DNA of 64,000 bases from Ostrinia nubilalis (taxonomy: Eukaryota; Arthropoda; Insecta; Lepidoptera; Crambidae), in the NCBI RefSeq assembly GCF_963855985.1, contig NC_087096.1, positions 9,734,001 through 9,798,000 on the forward strand. The letters are read 5' to 3'. The notes beneath the pieces were generated by a model. That model saw only the letters and a list, made by a program, of their open reading frames with translations, did not search any database and was not told the DNA's origin. A program made the translations under genes and the position numbers. This document shows positions 24,096 through 36,500 of the stretch, in pieces; positions within the stretch are counted from its first letter, which is position 1, and each line of letters starts with the position of its first letter.

Positions 24096-26280
24096 TCATT
24101 TGCATACAGGAAAACATTATTAGGGTTCCATTTCACTTTTAGTCTGATTTTCAACATCTCATTCAAGGGACGCTACCTCCCTATAAACTTAACAAACTCA
24201 TGAGTGACCCTATAATTTTTACAGTAGGTATTATGCTTAATTTTTTGGAATCTGCAAAATTACTAGGTACTTGATCTAGATATGTAGACGTTTTAATGAA
24301 ATATCAGAAGTAGTAGACCCTTTTAATTGTTCTCTGAGTGAATTCGAAAAAAGAGTCGCGCTTTTTATTGTTAGTTATAAGTAGTACAGTGTACCTGCCT
24401 ACAAATGTGTTTTTTTTGCATTAGGTTATTTACCTTTAAAAAAGTAGGCTTTACCTTGTATTGATATTGCAATAAGACTACAAAACGCTGCAATCCATGT
24501 GTGCGGAAATAACATCCGTTTCAACCATGCCATCCAATATCTCTGCTATTAGATTCGCTATGATTTTCTTCTGATTTTCTACAAACAGGTCTATCGACGT
24601 CCATTAGTCAGAGGAAAAAGTTGTTATAGAGTATAAACTAGGTGTTCATTTCATTTAAGATAACATCTAGAAGGCCTGTTTTAATTTACAAAGCTACTGA
24701 ATTTTCTTCCCCCACTTTCAGCACCAGTCTATATGTTGTCCCGAAATGGTGGTACAAGCTATATTAGTGGGATGTGTGTATAAGAGCCTTAAAAAGGACC
24801 TACCATTTTTATGTGACAGGAGGCAAACGTGCAGACGGATCGCCTACTAACAAAGAATTTGAATTGAACCGAATTACATCAATTATGCAAAATAATTCAG
24901 ACTACCATTACAACATACATAGTTGAGTTCAGTCTCAAATCTTTCACAGATGCTATCAGACAGGAACGTAGTTCACAAGTTGCAATTAGTGTTGTAGTGT
25001 GTCCATTAAGAAGATTTTATGACTTACCGCAGTTCCTCACGCTACCTGTACCGCTAATGTGCTGGGAAATGGCGTCGAACTTATTGTTAGTTCTTTACTT
25101 CAACGAGGGCATCGAACTATGTGAGATGAGAAGGTTCAGAAGCAGTTACAAAATAACAGTGATGGTAGAGTTTAAAAAGGATGGTAAGACGTAAAATATG
25201 CAGAGTTATGAAACTTGTGCTTGTTTACTATGCATTGTTATACGGCACTGCAACGAGCCGTCAACAAGGCCACAAATTAGGTATTCGATGAGTATGCCAC
25301 AAAAGATAAAATTACAGTAGGTTTGAATGGTTCACAAAAAATTTAAAAAATTTGTTCGTCCCTTAGGTATTCAATTTTTTTTCCAAGACATTTTTTGTTT
25401 TGCGATTTACTTACATTTTAAAATGAGCATTTATTTTATCAAAAATTATACTTATAAATTGTAAAGTATCTGCGAATGTTATTTTCAGGAACGATTTTCA
25501 TGTCTTACGCTACGAAGATTAGCCTTAACGCTACGAAAGACCATCACAAGAGGCAAGTTAAAAAATAACTGTCAAATCCATAGCGTGAGCTACTGCATCA
25601 AGTTCAACTGTGACCAGACTGTCCATAATGTCTTTTGAATAGTCTTAACTTTAGTTTCAAGCATTGTAGGTTATAATGGGCATGATGGATGACAGCTGCA
25701 GTCGAGTACTGTGTCGCAACGCTTCGTTCGCTGAAGGATTCGTGACCGGAGCTTGCACCACTTGCTTCTATTTATCAGGAACTCGAAGGATGTGGCCTAA
25801 TGTTGCAAAATCAATTACCGATCATACGAGTGTAGTAATTGAAAAAGTATAATGTAGCAAGTAATTAATAGTTTCAGAAATGTTGGCAAGACGGTATAGT
25901 TAGCATCAAAAGTACCGAAGAATGTAAATTAATTTTACTAGTACTTTATTTCACAATACTTACTGTGTTTTTCAATCATTATTGAATTAGGTACACCAAG
26001 GTGCTAAAACCTTAAGTGCCTTCAGACTTGTTACTTTGTTACATTAAATATAGAGCAGTAAAATCTTCATATCACTGAAGAAATTCTCGTATAAACCGAA
26101 AGTTTAACAGTTGGTAATATTGTAATCACTATTTCAAAAGAAGAGAAGTATTGTAATTAATGCAGCGAGTTATATGGCGAGCAAGCTTTATTAACCGTCA
26201 CAGACGTTAAATGCATTTACATACAACGTGTAACCTGCTTTCGTCAGCCATGTCAAACCCGAACTAAAGAGCACTAAGCA
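24096..26280. other. Intergenic DNA, no gene seen
   Basis: No convincing exon or repeat. The frame at 24997-25194 has no start context or protein pattern that supports it. Confidence 0.45.
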
Positions 26281-26416
26281 TTAGCCATACACAGGTGTAA
26301 CGTCGTAGGTCGTAACACGAATATTTGGCGTAACTGTGTCGCGTGCGAATACGTTGACCTCACCCCAGTGATTCGGCTGGTTGTATGGTTTGTCCATTGT
26401 TAGCGTAGCGATGTTG
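26281..26416 (-). CDS. Candidate terminal coding exon, unknown protein
   Basis: On the minus strand a good acceptor (pyrimidine tract TTTTCTCTCCACCAG) at 26417-26431 is followed by a 45-codon open stretch to TAA at 26281-26283. The peptide contains MDKPYNQPNHWGEVNVFARD followed by TVTPNIRVTTYDVTPVYG and looks like real protein (low-complexity-free, balanced composition), unlike the surrounding AT-rich frames. The exon starts after a phase-2 junction. No upstream partner exon was found between here and 31 kb, so it may be the last exon of a gene with distant upstream exons, a retained relic, or chance. I do not recognise the family. Confidence 0.35.
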
Positions 26417-28783
26417 CTGGTGGAGAGAAAAGTTAGACTTTGACAGTAAATGTCTGAAATTAATTGAGTAAAGCAAGTCATTTAATCTCTATTGCAGGAG
26501 TACGTTCTGGCTTGTCAGAGGTAATTTGACAATTTAGCCCACACTTTATATTCTGGCCAGATAGATTGGTCAATTAAAAAGATAAATGTGTTATACTATA
26601 GTAGATGTTAAGTCATTAATAGTGATCAGTGTATTTTTTATACATATAAGTGCAATTTGTTGTATGCAACAATTAACCCACATTGTTGTACGAAAACACA
26701 AATTAGGTACATCTTATAAAAATAATAATTACTTTGAAATATTTACTTATGTTTTAACCTGTAGTAAAAAGAATTTAATAATTATTGAAAATTACACAAC
26801 GTTTTAGGGCAAACGCTAAACTAAATTATTTTATGCCAGCAGCTATACCAAAGGTTTGCAACCGTCTGGAAGGTTTTTTTTAAAGAAAATTACAGAACTG
26901 ATACGATTATAAATGGTATCAACGTGACAATAGTCGTGACATTTGTGACCTTTTTAGAGTTTGAACTAATCGGCCATGATCGCGTCCATTCACAGTCCAC
27001 AAAGTTTAGTGAAATCGTGTAATACTTTTCATAATTACGTTAAGTAACGGAACCTCTAACCTTGATCATTGAGTAAAGAAAGTCGCTAATGAATCAATTG
27101 ATTATAATCGGTTTACAAAAAGCGAACAAAAATTTCACTTTCATTAAAATATCAGCTTGATTGAGCCTTAAAATAGCTAAAGAGAAGGAAGTAGACGCCT
27201 CTAATCGTAATTTACGATGTCATAAAATTTTATCGCATTAAAAGTTTACTATTTGTAATGATATACTACAAAAATAATATTTAGATTTATTACAAATTAT
27301 AAAGTTTAATTACTCCGATTGCCATTTATACGTATCTTTAACTATTGTATTAGCTAGGTCAAATAAGATTTTGGAGAACTTAAACAATAATGTTATAAAT
27401 ATCTAAAAACAGTTTTTGTAATAATATGTTCCTCACGATTTATACGCTCTACATTAGATTTTACATTTTTGAACCAATTGTAAATGTACCTACTTATTTA
27501 GGCCTTTTCACCAACCCACCAATTTCATATTTGACTGCAACACACACAATGTGTGTCCACGCCGCGCGTGCATTAGAGACTCGGTTGAGCGAGAGAAAGT
27601 CCACCGCCCCATTCACAAGACGCATACAAATATTTAAACGCCTACAATACCGAAAACGGGTTTACTTACACATTTCTAAGTTCGGTTTTGTCGCGATATG
27701 GACATTTTTAAGATTGTCTGAATTATTTGTTTACATACAGTTTTGACAGTTATTAAGTTAAGGGCGCGATTAAGCGGAGATTACACCAAAGTTCATTCAG
27801 AATACTTCATTTATACTCGTATATTTTATAACAGTTATTTATCGATTTATACACTAAAGATATCGGTATATTAATAAAAAAGCTTATGGATCGTGTAAGG
27901 GCAAGAATTATACATAATAATATATTGGATGTCAGCTTTATCACTATCAATTTTTTCCTCCTTTTATAAAAGAAAACGTAAATTATGACGATTTTACGAG
28001 GAAAACTGAATGTTTTCAACGATTACTTATTTTCTTATGAATTTCACAATTCATGGTCACCATAGATAAACTACAACTACTAAGTAACTTATCAAGTAAA
28101 AAAATTCAGCCATTATTATTAATACAATTAGTTAAATAACGTACAGTTATTCGAATTGGTGTGCAAAGTATCGCGTTATCACATTTTCGTATGAAGCATT
28201 TATTGCATTCTAATTTGAAGAATGAGGATGCCAGTGAAATTACGGGCACGCAAGCCTTTCGTCACCTGACTCATCGAGTTTTACGTAAGTTTTAAAGTAA
28301 AGCGGCTCTTTAATGTGCCGACTAGTACGGTTAATTTAGTTTGATGCCGGAGTGTAGGTACTCCTCACGGTCTAGGAAGTTGAGCCTAGTGACAGTTGAA
28401 ACACTTTTCAGCTAGTTTAATAAAATTTAATTAAATACCCAGCTAAATTATGTCAAGTGGAGGAATTGAAACGTTTAACGTTAATTAACAGTTGATAGCA
28501 CATCAGACTCTACATTTATGTTGCAACATCTCATTTTATTACAACGATATAAGAGATAGAGTATTAAGCAATCTTCTGAAACTATCCCAATTGTTTTCAG
28601 CAGTTATAGGTACTTATCATTTCAGCTTAAATAGGATGTCCCCTTCTAGCAACCTTATAATGGCCAAGCAGCAGGAATACAAGATGATACCGATTGTGTG
28701 ATTTGCACCTGGTTTTACAACCATTATTCTAAAGCGCTCATCCATTAAAAACCAATGTACATAATAAAAAGCCTCAATTTCAT
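26417..28783. other. AT-rich intergenic DNA, no gene seen
   Basis: The CpG-richer patch at 27540-27670 includes GTGTGTCCACGCCGCGCGTG and carries one frame (27426-27746) that I cannot support as coding. Confidence 0.4.
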
Positions 28784-28960
28784 TGAGGTGTGGAAGCGGC
28801 CTGGGAGGGTGTTTTTGTAACGTCCAATGTCAGTGAAACTTCAGATCTCTTTCAGATTTATATGCTCGTCACGTCATAATATGTCAATGTCACCCCTGAC
28901 CCCTCATATGGTCTCCCATAACCTACCTCAGGCTCTGACTCATTTAATCGCTAGATCTAT
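28784..28960. repeat. Dispersed repeat, relative of 50937-51069
   Basis: Shares GTGTGGAAGCGGCCTGGGAG and a CTCAGGCTCTGACT end with the fold-back unit in the transporter intron (50937-51069). The open frame at 28827-29102 falls in it and is not a gene. Confidence 0.5.
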
Positions 28961-30803
28961 ACTAGTAGATCGGTTATCTAGTCAATTCTGTAAAACAAAA
29001 ATATCAGCCGGTTTGTACTCAACCAACGGAACGGCAGATCTTGCGATAGAGAACAAAAACAAATGTGTGATAAAAATATCTAGATGGTGGAGATATTTTT
29101 AAAGATCGTTTATCGGTTCGTGGGTTTGCAATTAACCATAATAGAGGCGTTTTTGCACACTCTAGTGAGGTTTTATTTACCCCGTGGTTATTTATAGGAT
29201 CAAGATATTTTAAGAGCAGTCACCTTAAGAGCTGAGTTTGACGTTTGATGTTCAATTGACAAGCTTTAATTGCAACTGGTGATTTGCATTTAATGTTAGT
29301 TAAGATAGGTTTTTGTTGTGGCCTGCTCTTTCGTATATTCAAGACGTTTTTTGGTGGCTGACTGAAACCTAAATTTAATTTTGTCTAAGACTAGGTTTTA
29401 AGTAAGTTTGAATAGAAGATACAAGTACATACGTACGTCTTTGTAATTATTTTATATCAAAAATTAATCTCAATAATCTTTATACATGAAACTGGATATT
29501 CGCAACGTGTCTCTGTACGTGAATTTTAAAAGTTCTCGGCATGATCGTGTTGATTCTCGTTTTAAATGTAATAATCATGCAACGCGAAAGTTAACGTGTC
29601 ATTATAACAGTTCTTATTAGTCCGTGTAGCGTTTCATAGATGACATTGAACTTGGCTATTCAATAAACTACGCTAAATAAAACGAAGCGTTCGACTTGGG
29701 CTATGAATAAGTCATCGTTATGTGAATTGTTTTCACACCAAACATACATTAATCACATTATAAATTCGAATAAAACTAGTCCATCATGTTATTGTGTCAC
29801 AGTTAAAAGAATCATATTCATAAATTCAAATACTCATATTTAAAGTTAAAAAAATCTGAACATATTAGAAATAAATCACATTTTGTATAGATTTATATAA
29901 AGAAAGAAATCATTATTGTAAACTGTTCAAATGTATGAACTAATTAAGTGTTTAACATCAATAAATATAATAGGTAAGTACGCGAATAAATTGGCAGGTG
30001 ATATTCTATCATTTATTCCGCCACAATAACAACTTATTTTATTGTAATTAACATGTAAGTATCAAATGAATGTCAATCGTTAATTTACTGTTAAAGAAAG
30101 TGCCCACTTAGTTGTTAATGTTTTCTCAGTCACGAATTTCGTCTATATCATAAATAGCTTTTTACATTCCGCAAAAGCGTAACTGGCAGTTTCTAAGTTA
30201 AGCAATTGTCCCCACTCGTTGATCCTTTACGTCACGTTATCAATTACTTGAGGCGCGTTTACACACATAACCTCAAGTGAAAGTATGGGACCGGTCCCCA
30301 TACTAATGCTCGAAATGTGTTAAGATTCTGACTCCACACTCGAGGTGGCCACACTTTTCTCCAGCGAGACATGTCGACTCAGTAAATAAGCTGAATAAAT
30401 TAATGCATCGAACCCAACCAACCCCTCTTCGGTCATAGAGTAACGATGACTGCGAAATGTAGAGCCATCATTTTGAATTTTACACCGAAACAATCTATGA
30501 TATTTTTTTTATGATGCAAGAATGAATGATTTCAAATGATGAAGTTTTTGAAATTGAATGTAAGAATTTCAGATTAGCATCTCTTAAGATGTGAAGAGAT
30601 AAACAAATGATGGTTTGCCTAAAAATAAAAGTAATTCTACTAAGTATGAAGCTTTAAAATCATTGAACCAGATTTCAGTTGTGTATTTTTTGATAATGAT
30701 TTTTGAGAGGTATTCCATAATACTCATATATTATTATTATTTCTTTACTTATTATATTAAAATATTAAAGTAAAAGACGATTTTACGTAATAAAATAGAA
30801 TTA
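28961..30803. other. Intergenic DNA upstream of the acidic-protein gene
   Basis: No gene seen. A short palindrome built on GGGACCGGTCCC lies at 30283-30305. Confidence 0.45.
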
Positions 30804-30918
30804 TGCCCGTTTTCACCACAATCCCTAATTTTTAAGTGACCCCTATGGTAACACATAATATGAATTTTGTTTTCATAGGGTTCCTTTAAAAATAAGAGAT
30901 TGATGGTGAAAACGGGCA
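30804..30918. mobile_element. PIF/Harbinger-type MITE, copy 2
   Basis: A 115-bp near-palindrome from TGCCCGTTTTCACC to AAAACGGGCA, flanked by TTA on both sides (30801-30803, 30919-30921). Same family as 3621-3732. It sits ~350 bp upstream of the promoter at 31281. Confidence 0.75.
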
Positions 30919-31270
30919 TTAGTTTTATAAATTATTCGTTTTAGAAATTAAATCAATGATTAACTGTGTCTAAAATACATTCCTGAAAAAAAAAATGATG
31001 ATGAAATATGTGACATCCTCGATAATAAAATATGACGAAGGTGTAAGGACTAATTAAGGCTCTAAAATTTTTCCAATTACGGCACCAAACTGTGACATTG
31101 AAAAGAGAAAAACAGGCATGCAGAATAGGGTTTTTCCTGAAACAACATTAGTAAGAAAGGATGTGATCCAACTAAGCGGCCAGCCCGAGCTTTCCGAAGA
31201 AAGTCCGCGCGTCTGCGGCGTCGCTGCTCTGTGGCCGCGCTGCCATCACTACTTTCCTTCCCTACGTGTG

Positions 31271-31289
31271 TGACGTAACTCTATAAAAG
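31271..31289 (+). promoter_or_regulatory. TATA promoter with CRE-like site
   Basis: CTATAAAAG at 31281-31289 is a strong TATA box; TGACGTAA at 31271-31278 directly upstream resembles a CREB/ATF or bZIP site. Transcription should start near 31310, ~225 bp before the ATG at 31535. The presumed leader repeats GTGACAG at least four times (31400-31480). Confidence 0.7.
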
Positions 31290-31534
31290 AGTGCGCGGTG
31301 AAGACGCCGCCGCTATAACGTTTCCGTTCGCCTACCCCGGCCATAGCGTCCCGTACACCGCTCTGAAGGACGCGGGCGGACCCTCTTCCGCCGGACCTAG
31401 TGACAGTAAAACACAAGGTGAAGTGACAGTGCACGTGCTTGTGACAGTGTGTGATGAACTGATAACTGAAGTGACAGGACTGCTGTCGCGATCTCGAGCG
31501 AGTGAATTAAAGGTGATTATTGTTTCAGATCGAG

Positions 31535-33554
31535 ATGAGGTCGTTATTCTTGTTAGCGGCTCTGTGCTGCTTAGTTTTGTCGGCGTACGCGAGCCCTATC
31601 GTCCGACAGGAGGAGGATAATAAGGAGGTGGGCAGGCAGGCAGCAGCGCCCGCCGCGCCTGCTGCCTCCGCGGATGATGACGACGACGACGACGATGATG
31701 ACGAGGATGATGACGTAGACATCGAAGACGCTTTATCAGGTACGTGGAATTTTGAGCTTAACGATCTTCATCAATATTATTTTGAAACAAATTTTAAGAC
31801 AGTTAACAAAACTTTTTGGAACATCAATCTTGAAACTTTATTAGCTTTAGTTATATTTTAATTTGAACTCGCTTAAGTTGGAGTTAATTTGAAAGTAGCG
31901 GTGTCTATGTACTATGTATTAGTAATTAAGTATACCTAGACTTGAGCTAGAGTGACCAGTGTTACCGGTTGTTATTACTGTTCATACTAAGTGACTCCTA
32001 ACGGTATACGAATATAAACATCTTGTAGAGCTGCATATTTTCTTGCTAGTACCTCACTTTGAATATTAGAACGTTTATAGATATTATCAACCTTAGATCA
32101 CAATAGCTGATAGTAAGATTAATGGTTTCGCGTCTATAGTTATTTATGGGTTCGAGTCTTGTATGATTTATAACTCAATTACATAGTGCATTCATCCATA
32201 CACATATATTTTCAAAACGAAGCAATAAATGCTATAAATGTAATATCATTTAAAGTGAGAATTATACCCACAATTTCTACATTCATGTACTTTTACGATG
32301 TAAATAAAAAGCAATAACGTTGCAATTTTACACATGAAATGTTAACTTAATGATAACGGGAAATTAAATTTGCAATTTTAATTGAACACTTTCGTGGCCG
32401 GAAATCAGGTCTGTAGTTGAGGCAATTAAAAGTCTATCAGCTTTAAAAAGTGTTACGTTTGCTCGATAAAAATTCCGAAGAACCAGGACGCGGCGGGGCA
32501 CCGCGGAATGTGCGGCGCGATGGCCGCTCTCAATAGCTAATTAATTCAAACAGAAAGACTCAATCAGAGAAATTGACGCTCCCCTGCTTTCTAGACGAAA
32601 GCCTCGCCTGGACGTCACGCACCGAGACGCGCGGCCGCTGCGCGTACGCTGATTAACTGTTTGTTTAACAGTTCATTTGCTTCAGGTGTTGCTAATGGTG
32701 CTAATAAAATGCGCTCGCAGCTCGCAATGAGGACGCGCTCGCGCTGAGAACATAACAGTCACTTCACAATACGTGTTTAACACCTTATATGGTTCTGTTA
32801 AAAATTACGTTAGCTCAACATTGTTTTCTATTGCAGCAGATGACGACGACGACGACGACGACGACGACGATGAAGACGAAGAGGAGTCTGATGATGATGA
32901 TGACGAGGACTACTTGGAGAGGTTCTTTGATGACATCTTAGGAGGTAAGAATATGTTTGATCAAATGGAAATCGATATAAGTGAAAAATACTTAAATAGG
33001 TCACTAACGTGTTTGTTTTTTCTGCAGGGGAAGACGATGATGACGATGACGATGAGCCCGCTGCCGTCCAGCCGGTCGTCGCGCCAGCTGATACTGTTGC
33101 TGCTGCGCCCGCGGTCGAAGAAGTCGCCGCCGCAGGAGAAGAAGCCGAAGCCGCTGAACCCGAGGCTGCCGCAGAAGGCGAAGAAGCCGAGCCCGTACAA
33201 AAGGAGCCCGTGAGCGCCGAGACCGAGGCCGCCGCCGCCGCCGCCGATGTGGCAGCCGCCGACAACGAGGCCGACGACGACGACGACGACGACGAGGACA
33301 TCACCGACGCGCTCGACGAGGACGACGACGAGGAGGACGAGGAGGAGGAGGACGACGACGACGAAGACGACGTGACCGACGTGCTCGGCAGGAACAACTC
33401 CCACAAGCACGCACGTGAGTCCAAAAAGTTGAAGGCGATCGTCGCGGCGCATGCGAAAAAGACGGGGAAAAAAGCGAACTACATCGGCAAAGTAAAGAAA
33501 ACCAAAGCGACATCCGCCGCGGCGTCGGCCCCAGAACACAAAAAGTTCAGATAG
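31535..33554 (+). CDS. Secreted acidic protein, short isoform (composite exon)
   Basis: Uses exons 31535-31739 and 32837-32944 and then reads through the exon-3 donor at 33414/33415 to TAG at 33552-33554: 840 nt, 279 residues. The part after the unused donor encodes a Lys-rich tail (ESKKLKAIVAAHAKKTGKKA onward, 45 residues) that looks coding, and an AATAAA follows at 33783-33788. The gene therefore seems to choose between intronic polyadenylation, giving an acidic protein with a short basic tail, and splicing to exon 4 at 36528. Both forms share the signal peptide and all Asp-rich blocks. Arg234 is encoded either way (CGT read-through, CGC spliced). Confidence 0.7.
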
Positions 33555-36500
33555 TGAGTAGGCGGAGCCTGGCAGACGCGCCACCTAATCCACCTGAGTG
33601 ACCCTCACGGTCCCCTCCTTTAGCTTAGCTATTTATTGACTATTTATTTATTCCATTTAATTTATTTTATTTATTAAGTGCGTGTGCTTGATGTGTGAAA
33701 GTGTAAGTATGGAACCGAGAGAGTTAAAGTTAAATTAATGTCTAGATCATGTCACACTGGTCTCGTGGCAATATATTTGAGAAATAAATCTGTTGTTCTA
33801 AATTACTGTGTGAAATTTTTTGTCTAACCTTGAAGATGACTTGTGCGTGTAGAGTTACGTTTCTGAGCAATTCAATACACAACAAATGCATCGGTCAGAA
33901 TTCTAGTTGCCTCATTTAGAATGCACTTTGTTAGTTAATCGAGTGACATTATCTAGTATTATTAATTTAATTTTGATTGTAACAATAAAATGTATACTAG
34001 TCAGCTTTTATAAATATTCCTCTTACCCGTACCCATAAGTATTACGTATATTCTTGGATATATGATAAAATATTATTATGCATATATCTATACTAAATTC
34101 CCTATTTCCATAGTAAGATATAACAGTATTGTATATGTAGAAATTAAAGTAGTTATAATAACTAGCCTTTTGACCGATATATTTATGTAATCTAACGCAC
34201 AACCAATCTTTTCCTTTCCTATCATCCTGTCCGAACGAGGTACGAAGTCACGACTGAGATTCGATTAAGTGATTGGAAGAAGCGGGCGGGTTCGATAGCG
34301 ATCTGGAAGCCCGAGTGGTGGCCAGGCGCAGGAACAGGAACCGAGAACAGGTCGGCTATGTGTGTCAAGGGGTCGCCGTCTGCCCACTTTCCCGGCCGGC
34401 CCGAGCGATGAACCCGCCCGATTTCTTCTACAGCCTTGACACTTTCTCTGACCTTGCTCCGGCCGCGCCCAGGGCCGACCTTGACGAATCTCACAAACAT
34501 TTCGACACAACCCGATAGAAAGTAAATCGCACCAAATGTTTACTCTCACTTAATGACGAATTTACTGCGAAATTTGCGTGTCGTACGTCCGGCTCAGTGA
34601 AAACGAGATAATGAGATGCGAAAAGAGAAATTTTAAATGTTTGCCGTCGAGAAATGTTGGGAGAGTCGTGAGGAGTCATATTCGACCTAAATAGAACTCG
34701 TTTGTTTCCGGTAGCCACGCGTATGTGCGCCGCACCTGCCACTCAGGGCGGTGCTTCCTTTCACAGGCCGAGGTATTTGAAGAAAACTAACGATACACGA
34801 ATAGGGATGCGTAAACATCTCTTACATGATGGACCATGATGATTTAAGAGCCATTGCATAATGTAAAGGTTATTATTTAATTTAACGACATAGCTCACTT
34901 TGACTGAGGGTAATGATGTTAGCTTTTGAAAACAAAGTATCACACAGTACGTGTATCGTCATAGATTTCTTCGAATGTTCGCGGCTAGGCACGCGGTTTC
35001 TTTTACGTGTGGAAAATAGAAAATTCACCGTTGACTGGACGTATTAATTGTAGCCGTGTATTAGAATTCAAGTGGAGCTCTCAGAGACCGATACAGTTAG
35101 TTCGCGTGCCTCGGCAACGTGATTTGAATTAGGTAGACATTCAGCTGAATAATTGGTTCTGTACGTTATGGACTCTTGCATGATAATATCATGAACGCCG
35201 TAATTGACGAATTAGGTGACAATAATTTATGGTCTTTGAAAGAGAAACTTGTCCTTAATGAGGCCTGCCGGACGGTTTCAAAAGCTGTTATGAAGTCTAC
35301 TTTGTAAGGCCGGGAATCGAGTGTGTCCAGTTTTTAATGGAGGCAGGCATGTAGGCTTGTCTAAAATGAAGCGTCGCTCTACTTTCAAGTTGGTTTACTA
35401 GTCCACATATTACTGCGGAATAGTGTCACAGGCACACTTACGAAGAATTTGCATCAAAACGAACTTCCTTGCAGCAAACAAGGCTATCTTAGACGCCAAA
35501 ACATCATTGTAATTTAAAATTGTTTATGTATGAGTGAAAGTTCTCACGTTACACAAAACGATATGATAACAAGATACAGAAAAGTAGGTGAACTTTAAAA
35601 ATATAAGTGATACCTAATAATTAGCGATAGGTAAATGTACACTTAATTGTTCGAACACATTACTATTTAGAGCATTATTTTATTAGCATTCTGTGGCTAT
35701 TTGCTCCGTCATACTTATCAGAGCATGACGTAAATAAGCTGGATGTTAATTAAATGGTTAAAGTATTACATTAATATAACGGCACACTTATCGTTCACTA
35801 GGTAATTGTACATATCAACATTGGAAGGATGCACTGAGAATTTTCTATCGTTTAACAGCAAGAGTAGGTCTTTATGGTGAACGAACTAACGTAGTACATG
35901 TCTAAAATTATCAATTTCTATTTAAAATGTCGTGAGGTTGAAATTTTGGTATGATGGGTCTACATTAACATCTAATATGCTAATTATGCAGGTGCATTCA
36001 GTGGTGTAAAATCGTAACATTACTAAATAATGACCAGTTTCTGATGAAGGTAACTCATACAGTCAGCAAAAATGACACGAACATTGTGTGCGAACAATAG
36101 TTTTAGCAAGTATCATGATTTTAGGGGACTAGTACAAGTAATGTCGATCAGACACTAAAAAAATGAGAGGATAGGTCAAAAAGTCTCAAAGAAATCGTCT
36201 TATGAATACTTTCTTTAGTTGCTTCGATTAAAAATAATTTAGAACTGGAAATCCTTTCAAAAACTGGCCACTGCTATTGACGGAACTTTATAGGTACTCT
36301 CGAAATTAATTTGTGTTATGTGCGACTAAGATTTGCAAACATTTAGAATTTAGATGGTACCTAGGTAAGCTTCAGAGCTTTTTCTATTCTTTTACATTCA
36401 GATACAAAAGGATTTATTCACGAAAATCCAAAATGAGTCCGACTTGTTCAGCTACGATCAGTAAATAATAATTTTAAAGTCAATAGATAAGGGTACCCAA

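Noticed and set aside
28827..29102. Plus-strand 91-residue frame
   Set aside because: Most of it is a dispersed repeat also found at 50937-51069.
31525..33424. Minus-strand poly-Ser frames and other long frames opposite the Asp-rich exons
   Set aside because: They are antisense translations of GAC/GAT repeats (GTC/ATC and TCG/TCA runs). The plus strand has signal peptide, splice sites and phase agreement.
33552..33559. Donor-like ATAGTGAGT at the stop of the short isoform, splicing to 36528
   Set aside because: It gives phase 2 against a phase-1 acceptor, and TA plus G would recreate the TAG stop. The donor at 33415 fits instead.
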